A stretch of 64,000 nucleotides of DNA from Trematomus loennbergii. Lineage: Eukaryota; Chordata; Actinopteri; Perciformes; Nototheniidae. The position numbers and the translations under genes are program-made. The stretch covers positions 23,183,434-23,247,433 of the forward strand of contig JAAOOA010000033.1 of NCBI GenBank assembly GCA_012861695.1, written 5' to 3'. The notes below the pieces were generated by a model. It saw only the letters and a program-made list of their open reading frames with translations. It was not told where the DNA came from and did not search any database. This document shows, piece after piece, positions 56,341 through 64,000 of the stretch (within the stretch, counting starts at the first letter, position 1; each line of letters opens with the position of its first letter).

Positions 56341-57578
56341 ATGACAATGTGTGTGTGTCGATTAAGAGGAAAAGATGCCTGTTTTTTTTTGTTGTTATTA
56401 CTGTCAGGAAATGTTCAACCTAACCCTGGTCCGCCCAGTAGTAGTAGTCAGATCGCTACTCCTGCTGATTTTAAAGCTAGGTCTGGGTTGGGTTTCATCC
56501 ACTTGAATGTGCGCAGTCTACTAGGTAAACTAGATTTTCTCCGCATCTGGGCAAGCTCGACTGACGCTGACATCATTGTGTTATCAGAAACATGGCTAAA
56601 TAAAACTATTTTGGCCTCTGACATATCCTTAAATGGTTATAATGTGTATCGTACCGACCGGCCTAATAAAGGTGGTGGAGTTGCCATTTATGTTAAGAAT
56701 AAGTTCAGTGTAACCACATTGATTTCCAAATCTGTCAGTAAGCAATTCGAATTTTTAGCCTTAAATATAGAAGTGGCAAAGGGGCAACAAGTCATGGTGG
56801 TAGGGTGTTACAGACCCCCCTCAGCTGTCAAGGACTCCTTGTCTTCACTAGCAAAACTTTTATCGCAACTAGACTACAAGGAAATAGTGCTACTTGGAGA
56901 TTTTAACTGGGACTGGTTAACTCTCTGAATGTTACTCAGATTGTAGATAGTCCTACTCGCCCTAACGTTAAGTCCCCTAATAAATCCTCCCTAATTGATC
57001 TCATTCTAACTAATGTTCCCTATAAATACCCATCTGTGGGAGTATTTGCAAATGATGTGAGTGACAACTGTGTTGTAGCCACAATAAGGGACACTAAGGT
57101 CCAAAAGGTTAAACCCCGTATTATTAAGAGACACATAAAACATTTTGTGGAGCAGGGTTTTGTTCATGATCTGTTTGGGTTTGATTGGGGAAAAATCGAT
57201 CTGTGTGCTGATGTTGAAACTGCATGGTCTTATTTTTATCTTGGTTTTATGGAAATTATAGATAGACATGCACCCCTACGTACTTTTAGAGTAAAGAGAC
57301 GAGACAATCCTTGGTTTTCTGCTGAACTGTCCAGTCTCCTACATGAGAGAAACAAGGCCTGGGCAAAGGCTAGGAAATCAGGCTCAGAGGTAGAATGGCT
57401 GCGTTTTAGGCAACTAAGAAATAGCTTCACTTCACAGGTCAAAAGTGCTAAGTCGAAGTACTATTTGTCAGTTACCACAGAAAACCTAAATAATCCTAGG
57501 AAATTTTGGAAAGCCATAAAATCGCTATCCACCGGTGAGATCCGAAATGAGCTACCTCCGTGCATTACCACAACATCT
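56341..57578 (+). pseudogene. Rex1/CR1-like LINE copy C: ORF2 endonuclease part
   Basis: ATG at 56341, then a hydrophobic run and a 2A-like motif, then the AP endonuclease: FIHLNVRSLLGKLDFLRIW, IIVLSETWLN (catalytic Glu), YRTDRPNKGGGVAIYV, VVGCYRPPSA and VLLGDFNWDW (Asp/Asn). A frameshift near 56920 gives a stop at 56926. The next frame holds SLIDLILTN, NPWFSAELSSLLHERNKAW and NPRKFWKAIKSLSTGEIR. It stops near 57578, before the RT. Overlap with 51842-52013 shows it is a separate copy from B. Confidence 0.92.
56404..56433 (+). other. 2A-like ribosome-skipping motif in LINE ORF2
   Basis: Encodes SGNVQPNPGP (residues 22-31) right after a poly-Leu stretch. The functional 2A consensus is D-V/I-E-x-N-P-G-P; here D and E are N and Q, so activity may be reduced or lost. 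Similar motifs are known near the N-terminus of some APE-type LINEs. Confidence 0.65.
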
Positions 57579-58500
57579 CTCTATATCTATGTGATGTTTG
57601 GTGCGTTCTGAGCATGTCAGTTGGAGTTATGACATCATCGTGTTCCATGACACAGGTGTTTGTGTGTGTGTCCAGAGATCAAAGGTTACCATGGTGATGT
57701 GCAGTAATCAGTGAGAGGAGAGCCTTTCCATTGATCTGAATGAGAGATAAACCTCTTACATGTGAACGTTTTGTTGAAGAACCGTAGCAGATATCGGTGA
57801 AATTTCAACGCGTGAAGCATCTCAGGACCCTGACGAGCGTCTCAGTCTGCTGTTTGTGTACTTTCGGGTCAATAATGTGGCCTTATTGGCAGATTAATTA
57901 AAGGTGTGCGGCTGGTGCTCTGAGGAAAGATCAGGCTGAATTTACAATGGGCCTTAATGGAGACATGTTGAGGCAAATTTCAAGCTCTCCTCCACTCTAG
58001 CTGTGACATCACGCACTCTAAGCCTTAACGAGCTGCGCAATACACACTAATGTTAAAATCTGAAGAAGGCCTCTTTACCAAGGTCTGAACAATGTTTAAT
58101 ATCTCTAAAAGTATGAATCTAATTTAAAAGTTGTGTTACACGAATAATGTCAGAAAGATGTGTAACATTTTATAGTTGGAATGAGGTTTCTGAGTGAAAG
58201 TATGAAGGAGCAGTTAGCAGTTGAAGTCGCATGAAGATTTTTCAAGTCTGAAGAGTTTCTCCATTGACTTCCATGTTAAAAAATTGATGAATTATGGGAT
58301 ATATCTCTGGAATTATGAAAGTTATGAATGAGAAAAGTAATAGCCATCGATTCCCGATCGAGCTGAACGTTTTGATGTTTGAACGGAGTTTCTGCGATGT
58401 GGAATGTGGGAGCAGAAGAGGCGGAATAGAAATAATAAAGAATTTGTGCGTAGAAGAACAAGTAGTTGGAATGCTGTATCAGCATTCCCTCTAAATGAAG
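57579..58500. other. Unassigned sequence ending in a small hairpin
   Basis: No gene found. Near its right side lies a 9-bp-stem, 3-nt-loop hairpin, GGAATGCTGTATCAGCATTCC split as two arms, at 58468-58488, followed by CTCTAA. The text has the feel of a non-autonomous element, but ends and duplications were not fixed. Confidence 0.4.
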
Positions 58501-60548
58501 AGGAGAATAAAGGCATTTGTGGATGTGATGATAATGTCCTCAGCCTTTATTGAGCCATGAAGAAACCCTGAGCAAGGAGAAACACAGGCTGCTGTACCCT
58601 TGATACATTTTTAATGAGCCTGTCTTTGTTCCGCTCCCTTCTATTTCAGGAGGGTTCTCGCAGTCATCACACATTTGATCATGGAGATGCCTTTTGTCTT
58701 TGTTTTTGGCTGCAAGAAAAAGTCAGTGTTGATGTTTTTACACTGACCAGGAATGTGAATATCTAGCACTTAAAAGCTGATAGTACTGATGTACACACAG
58801 ATCAGTCAGCAGTAAAGGGACATTTTTTGTTATGTGTTTTGGCTCAGTCATGTGCTTTCATTAATTAAAATGAAACCATAGTGAAGAGGTTAACTGCTGT
58901 ATTTAATGAGGCTGCTTCAAAGTGTAAGAAGAGTTGACCCTTCTTTGCTCAGAACTCTGACAAGTAAAACTAAAGTCATTCAGATATGTGGAGTAATTTG
59001 CTGTGAAGAACAGTCTACTATCTAATAACATATAAGACCTGGAGACATCAGCAGGCTCTGTACTGCAGCCAGCCTCCCTTTCAATGCTGGTTCTAGACCA
59101 GTTACTTAATGGGAGGGGCACATCAAATTCCATGTGTCAATGACTTAACAATTTCATTTTAGTTACATATTTGTTTTTACTTTAGCCCAAATTGCAGCAC
59201 TATCATTGTTTATTTCAGAATCCCAATCAGAAAACTAAATTTTATTAAATTTCCCTTTGAGAATAAAATAAATAAAAGATATATGAGAAATAGAAAGAAA
59301 GCTGAATTAAGAACATACATAGAAGATAAAGTAAAATGTTGACAATAAAATAAAGGTTTTAAAATGTTAACTTAAGGTAAAAATGTGCACATTGTCCTAC
59401 CTTTATCATTTATATACAGTGGCGTATTAGTATTAATAACTTATTTCTGATGCTTATTACCATGCTGTTCATTTTAATGTATAAGTAAACTCCATGTATT
59501 TGATATAACAGGAAATGGCCAGTCTATAAGTTGGGTGGCGAAAATAAATCTATAAACCAGCAAACACAGGTCATATATTCCAGTTGCCATATTAGGGTTG
59601 TTGTCATTTTTATTTCCCGGGTCATTTAGTTGGATGCGAGCTGGGAACACATCTTTATTGAGATCAACATTTCCATCCTACTCCTTACAGTTTTTCATCT
59701 TAAGAGCTCTCTTAAGTAAACTATACAAATAAACTTGCCTCTTAAGTCTAAGATGCTTAGTGAATTCATCTTCTCTTTATCAGGATCCAGGACTGGACAT
59801 TGGAACAGTCCTTCGGCGGCACTCGATGACGTAGTATGCTTGAAATAGTGGCTCTGGAGCAGCCTTCCTCGACATTGAGAAACACCCCCAGTCTTTAGGA
59901 ACACGTCTTAGAAATCATAATAATTCCTGAAATGTTCTTTCTTTTTGTTCATCCCGAGGAGCATCTCTTTGCACTATAAGCTTTGTGAATAAAGCCCCAA
60001 GAGTTTAACCTCATTTTATTTTTGAAATAAAGATGGTTGCAGTAGAGAGACAACACAAAAAGAGTTTCATTGTTCAAATAACTTCAGTCTGCACTCTGTG
60101 AGATCATAGCCTCCATGAGGCAGAGAGCAAACTCTACATTTGCTCACGCTTTCCTTTGCTTATTAAATGTATCTGTATTAATAAGTCCTTTGTACATGGT
60201 GTTTAATTCATCTTGAATTATATATTCTATGTGGTTTGGTTTTGGTACTTTTAGTACATATTTTGACCTTGCGATCAATCTGCTTCCCCATAATGTTTTT
60301 ACTGTAACAAATGATGATGACACATAACCTTGTTATATATTGTGTGCATTAATTACCCATCTGCTCTCCCAGAGAGTGCAACATGGTGGATGCTGCTGCT
60401 GATTATTCATGTGGGTCCTTTTATCATCTGCCTGAGGATCTACTTTTTTTATTCCTGCTGATTCTATTAAATTAATCAAAGGCTGATAAAAGTATTTTGT
60501 TCAACCAATTAAAATAGTTTAGGGTAATGGTTCACATCTATACTATAT
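58501..60548. other. Intergenic DNA, nothing recognised
   Basis: AT-rich host-like sequence without supportable ORF, repeat terminus or RNA gene. Confidence 0.5.
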
Positions 60549-60980
60549 AGGGGTGGGGAACCTCCGGCCTCCAGGCCGTATACGGACCGCGAGACCATTT
60601 GGTACGGCCCTCGAGGTAATTTATAAACACACAAGCAAAAAAGAAAAATGTAAGAAATCTAGACCGCAAAATATTAAACAAGCGAGTGCCTGTTTTCCTG
60701 GCCAAGGTCAGGGTCCTTGAACACAACACAAGCCTAACGTGTCATCACGTGGTATATGTCCGTCTGACAAGGGTGCAGTTCTGACGGAGAGCACCAGAAC
60801 GCCGCTCCGGCACTTCAGAAATTACAGTACCCATAAGGAGCCGTACACATGCCGCAGTTTTTGCGTGGCTTTGTCTTTAGCTGTAAGCCCAGTAGCGATC
60901 TGTTCATCTGTCATACTGATCATACAGTCAATAACTTTGTTGTTATTAGCATCTGGTTAGCCAGCTATGCTAACGAATTC
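60549..60980 (+). mobile_element. hAT (Charlie-like) fragment, sister of 3477-5401
   Basis: Begins AGGGGTGGGGAACCTCCGG and follows 3478-3897 closely ('cctaacgtgtcatcacgtgg', 'catgccgcagtttttgcgtgg') to GCTATGCTAACGAAT, then stops. It keeps CCAGGCCGTATACGG, partly lost in the first copy. The right half is absent. Confidence 0.85.
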
Positions 60981-61277
60981 TTGGAGTCGGGAGGCCTGAT
61001 AATTTATTCCGGCAAATTACTAATTGACCTAACAGAAGTTATTGAGTCTATGTAAGTTTACTGCTTGGCTCAGATCCACCAACGTCAGCAAGATCTCACC
61101 TTTATTAACTCCTGAAGAACCAGGTTCAATTAACTGCTGTTTCAATTCAGACGACCCGCTAAATCTGTTTAAGCGATCCCGAAGGATTTTGATATCAGTA
61201 ATGAGGTGTGGCTAAGTGTGAGTGTGGCAGTGTGCATTTCTTACATTTCATGCAGGAGAGGATAGCGCAGATGTCTT
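60981..61277. other. Intergenic DNA, nothing recognised
   Basis: Short stretch between a hAT fragment and a piggyBac-type MITE. Confidence 0.5.
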
Positions 61278-61281
61278 TTAA

Positions 61282-61776
61282 CACTAGAACCGCCAGAGGT
61301 TTTTGTATACCTAAAACCGCCACCGGGTCAAATTGACCCGCGATTAGAATGCATTGATTTTCAAGGTAAAATGTTCTTTTATTGAACAGTGAGTTTTGAT
61401 CGCACAGGGATGAAACGTATACCAATAGAATCTGTGGACTCTCAGCTTTTCATATGATATACAGGGCTCAACATTATAAATGGCCCGCTGGCCCGGAAGC
61501 ACTATATAGACACCCCGGCCAGCATAACGTACTTTCAACTTGCCACTAAAAATATTGCTTTAAAAAAAAAAAAATGGTCCTGTGGTATTGGTATTTTGAC
61601 AAGCAATTTTGTTAAATTGTTTCGTTTATTAATGCTACAACATAGCGTTTCGTGAGGCGGTTGTCGTTGTTGGGTGAAAAGCAAACAGCTGTTTACTGCG
61701 GAGCACAGCGCGAGCAGTCTCCCGTGAGCGGGAGCGCGCTCCTTCACTACAGACTGTCGCGCCATCTATCTCTCTA

Positions 61777-61807
<31 letters not shown>

Positions 61808-62237
61808 ATAACTATCTATCAATATATCTATCTCTCTCTCTATCTCTCTCTCTCTCTATCTCTCTCTCTCTATCTATAACTATCTATCAATATATCTATC
61901 TATCTCTCTCTCTCAATCCATCTCTCAATCTATAAGGAACCGCAGTAGACAATAGCGTTGCTATAGCAACACGTCATGTTTATGTTTACGCGCGAAATCA
62001 ATAGCGCAAAAAGGGGTTGGGTCAATATGACCCGCTGGCGGAAATAGGTATAAATGGTAATTTTTGGGGCGATTCCTTCAATCTGACTTCATATTGACCA
62101 TTTTTAACAACAGAGGGTGCTACATAACACACTTTCAGGAAAAGTCACGAACTGGGAGACTTTGATATTTTTTGAAAAAAATGACATACAATAAAAAAAC
62201 AGCTGTGGGTCAAATTGACCCGATGGCGGTTCTAGTG
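61282..62237. mobile_element. piggyBac-type MITE (CACTAGAACCGCCA ends)
   Basis: CACTAGAACCGCCA at both inverted ends, flanked by TTAA at 61278-61281 and 62238-62241. Length 956 bp. The word GGGTCAAATTGACCCG occurs inside both ends and GGGTCAATATGACCCG a third time near 62020, giving strong subterminal symmetry. It contains a TATC/TCTC microsatellite and a possible hAT end at 61466 (CAGGGCTCAACATTA). No transposase was seen. Confidence 0.9.
61762..61935. repeat. (TATC)n/(TCTC)n compound microsatellite
   Basis: Irregular TATCTCTC tract including two 'ctataactatctatcaatat' segments about 68 bp apart, which suggests a duplication within the array. Confidence 0.93.
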
Positions 62238-62252
62238 TTAAGTTGTCCCAAG

Positions 62253-62540
62253 TGTGACAACCCTGTGGTTGTCCACCGTATGGTGCTGTTGTAACCTGGG
62301 TTTTCCTTGTAATCAGCAGTGATGAGACCCACCTGTGGCACCTGGTTCCACTATTTAAGAGGGCTGCAGAACAGGCTCTTGCTCTCTCTCGGCTGCCCTG
62401 CTCGGTGCACCAGGCCACCGCTCCTCTGTGTGTTTTATTGTTGGTTGTAACCACTGCGTTGAGATAAATAAATGATTGTTTTGGGCAACTCCTGTGTGGA
62501 ACTGTTGTCCTTTTGTTACAAGCAGAGCCAGCTTGTAACA
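62253..62540 (+). mobile_element. 5' LTR of a tRNA-Pro-primed LTR element
   Basis: Starts TGTGACAACCCTGTGG and ends CAGCTTGTAACA. TATA-like CTATTTAAG at about 62351-62359, followed by GCTTGC/CTCTCT-rich sequence; AATAAA lies near 62469. A primer-binding site starts two bases downstream. The architecture matches the LTR at 20914-21244, so a related Gmr1-type Gypsy is likely. Confidence 0.65.
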
Positions 62541-62542
62541 TA

Positions 62543-62559
62543 TGGGGCTCGTCCGATCC
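62543..62559 (+). promoter_or_regulatory. Primer-binding site, tRNA-Pro-like
   Basis: TGGGGCTCGTCCGATCC, one G shorter than the canonical proline-tRNA site, begins two bases after the LTR. Confidence 0.6.
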
Positions 62560-63220
62560 AAGAACCAGGTGATATTTGTTTACTTGATTTGTTTGCCTTG
62601 ATTGTGTAGACAGTTTGTTCCTGGTGTAGGGCATTAAGGAGTAGCTTTGGAATGACCTTTCCTGATAGGCATAAGCAACATCTCCTTTAGGGGAGCTTGT
62701 TGGTTTGTTATTTTTGTTTGTTATTTTTGTGCATAAACATGATTCGACATTTTTGTCATGGGTACACGTCCGTGGCTGTCTTGGTGAGTAACAGCTAAGC
62801 TGGGGCTTTACCGGGTCCACCGCCCAGGTCTGTACTTCCCCCTAGGTGATGACCATGGCGGCGGAGCGCCCATCTGCTCCCAGCAGGCAGCAGGCTGGGC
62901 AGAGAGCCTCTGCCCCGCTGCCGCGTGACAGGGCGGCTGCAAATAAACACGGGTGTGTTGGGCATCTCGCTCATTGCTCTTCCGCAAGAGGCCCCCACCA
63001 AAACAGGCTGTGTCTGTTGTGCACTTCCAGGAGAGAGAAAAGGTGTTACGCTCTCCGGGAGCTACAGGAGTGAACTCACAATGCTGAACACCAGGAAGAG
63101 GAAACAGAGTTTACGAGGTAAAAAGGTTTATTGACCAAAAACCTATAATGGAGTCAAACGAGGGATTTGATATCCTCTTAACCCAAGGCCAGGGTTTGTC
63201 AACAGAGGAGGTGCGGAGAT
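62560..63220 (+). other. Leader region of the LTR element, no gag recognised
   Basis: Follows the primer-binding site. A 75-codon ORF from 62846 (MMTMAAERPSAPS) is Ala/Arg-rich with two CxxC-like pairs but no capsid motif. From about 63045 the sequence changes to another repeat (TGTTACGCTCTCCGGG...), possibly a second LTR whose far end was not fixed. Confidence 0.4.
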
Positions 63221-63400
63221 GCACGGAGGAACACTGGCGAGGTGAGCCGAGGATCCAGAGCTGGCGAGAGTTGACCGGTTGGAGCTTGTGTGCGTGGAAG
63301 CACGGAGGTACACTGGCGAGGAGAGCCGGGGATCCAGAGCTGGCGAGAGTTGACAGGTTGGAGCTGGTGTGCGTGGAAGCACGGAGGTACACAGACGAGA
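63221..63400. repeat. 79-bp tandem repeat, about 2.3 units
   Basis: Units start with GCACGGAGG at 63221, 63300 and 63379. Each holds GATCCAGAGCTGGCGAGAGT. The period is not a multiple of three, so overlapping ORFs on both strands shift frame and are not genes. Confidence 0.93.
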
Positions 63401-63507
63401 GGAACGTGGCTGGACGTGGCAGGCAGAGGAGTTGGCAGATGGATTCTAACGGAGAAAACAAAGATTAGAATTAGCAGGAACACTGAGAGTTAGGTTAACT
63501 GCTAACT

Positions 63508-63665
63508 ACAAGTACCAAGTCGATTTGCCTCCAGTGGTTTGCCTCGTACCTCAGTGGGAGAAGTTTCTCCGTGGCGGTGGGCCCGTTCTCATCACACAGC
63601 ACTCCCCTATCCTGCGGCCTGCCCCAGGGTTCTGTTTTAGCCCCCCTTCTTTTTGCCCTGTACAT
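63508..63665 (+). pseudogene. LINE RT fragment (PQGSVLAPLLF)
   Basis: Reads LQWFASYLSGRSFSVAVGPF, then LSCGLPQGSVLAPLLFALYI, the RT blocks around PQGS of L2/Rex1-type LINEs. It is cut at 63665 by an LTR. It is not the same subfamily as copies A-C, which read NGVPQGSVLGPLLFSIYI. Confidence 0.85.
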
Positions 63666-64000
63666 TGAAGTAAAAAGATATGATTCTACACTGTATTGAA
63701 GTAAACATGTATTGTTTGAACTGTTTTATGTAATCACAACGGTTTTGGGTAATTATATATAGAATAGGAATGTTATTCTTACTTTCCAAACTCACTGATC
63801 CAGAAATTCTGTGTATACACACACCTTGCCTGGGTTTCACCCCTAAAAGCAGATGTCGTCATTAAGGTAGTTAAAGACAACATTACATCGCTCCTTATCA
63901 CCGCTATGACCAGATGCTGTTTTTAAGTCGTTAAAATACATCGTTAAATAGGTGAAGAACGCATGGAAAGGGAATGTGGTGTAGATAAGGTGGGGATGAA
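63666..64000 (-). mobile_element. LTR of the unclassified family (copy 5), cut by window end
   Basis: TGAAGTAAAAAGATATGATT onward matches the reverse complement of 48991 leftward. It interrupts the RT fragment after LYI. The rest lies outside the window, so it could be a solo LTR or part of a full element. Confidence 0.85.

Noticed and set aside
62104..62820. 238-codon minus-strand ORF
   Set aside because: It runs across a piggyBac end, an LTR, its primer site and leader, in antisense; no domain. Long but best explained by chance.
63111..63493. Several overlapping ORFs of 67-116 codons on both strands
   Set aside because: They cover a 79-bp tandem repeat and shift frame from unit to unit; no family resemblance.
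1..64000. tRNA, snRNA, rRNA genes, CpG-island promoters and CRISPR arrays
   Set aside because: Scanned by eye for B-box-like words, cloverleaf patterns and spaced direct repeats; none convincing. A covariance-model search would be needed to exclude small RNAs firmly.

Overview
This is vertebrate nuclear DNA, almost certainly from a teleost fish and probably a spiny-rayed one. The evidence is the mix of mobile elements: L2 and Rex1/CR1-like LINEs, a BEL/Pao element, chromodomain and SCAN/Gmr1-type Gypsy elements, many hAT, piggyBac and Harbinger-type elements, and long TG microsatellites. The species cannot be named from the sequence. I found no convincing host gene, tRNA, rRNA, operon or CRISPR array. 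The window is a dense graveyard of nested mobile elements separated by anonymous intergenic DNA, and every long coding stretch belongs to a transposon and is broken.

Layout. 1-3.1 kb: LINE 3' end, a hAT MITE with a TG microsatellite, a 30-bp minisatellite and a Harbinger-type MITE. 3.5-5.4 kb: a hAT element with a solo LTR inside it. 8.7-15 kb: a multi-level nest. A LINE ORF1 was hit by a DNA element with 6-bp target duplications (10320-11878) and lies directly beside a second one (11913-14977), which holds a hAT-like MITE, which holds a Rex1/CR1-like LINE (12391-14127). 17-20.9 kb: a deleted hAT transposase and a minus-strand LINE split by two LTRs. 20.9-23.1 kb: LTR, primer-binding site and broken gag of a Gmr1-type Gypsy element. 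23.2-31 kb: a BEL/Pao element (gag, protease, RT, RNase H, integrase, 3' LTR) whose gag is split by a composite hAT; its LTR is followed by an inverted partial copy.

32.7-35.2 kb: minus-strand L2 and a piggyBac-type MITE. 38.8-42.4 kb: a 3.5-kb foldback element with ~1.25-kb inverted arms that contain tandem repeats and a 6-bp target duplication; this is the least familiar object in the window. 44.6-50 kb: a MITE, a foldback with a THAP-domain start, a solo LTR and a hAT with a transposase N-terminus. 51.8-57.6 kb: a second Rex1-like LINE broken by piggyBac and by a chromodomain Gypsy (itself carrying the composite hAT), a second BEL fragment, and a third Rex1-like copy with the endonuclease domain and a 2A-like motif. 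60.5-64 kb: a hAT fragment, a piggyBac MITE, an LTR with leader, a LINE RT fragment and a further LTR cut by the window end.

The elements do not form one pathway. They record insertion order: target-site duplications and interrupted reading frames show which element landed in which. Five copies of one unclassified LTR family (two with clean 4-bp duplications) and two copies of the composite hAT show repeated local colonisation. All boundaries and duplications were read by eye.
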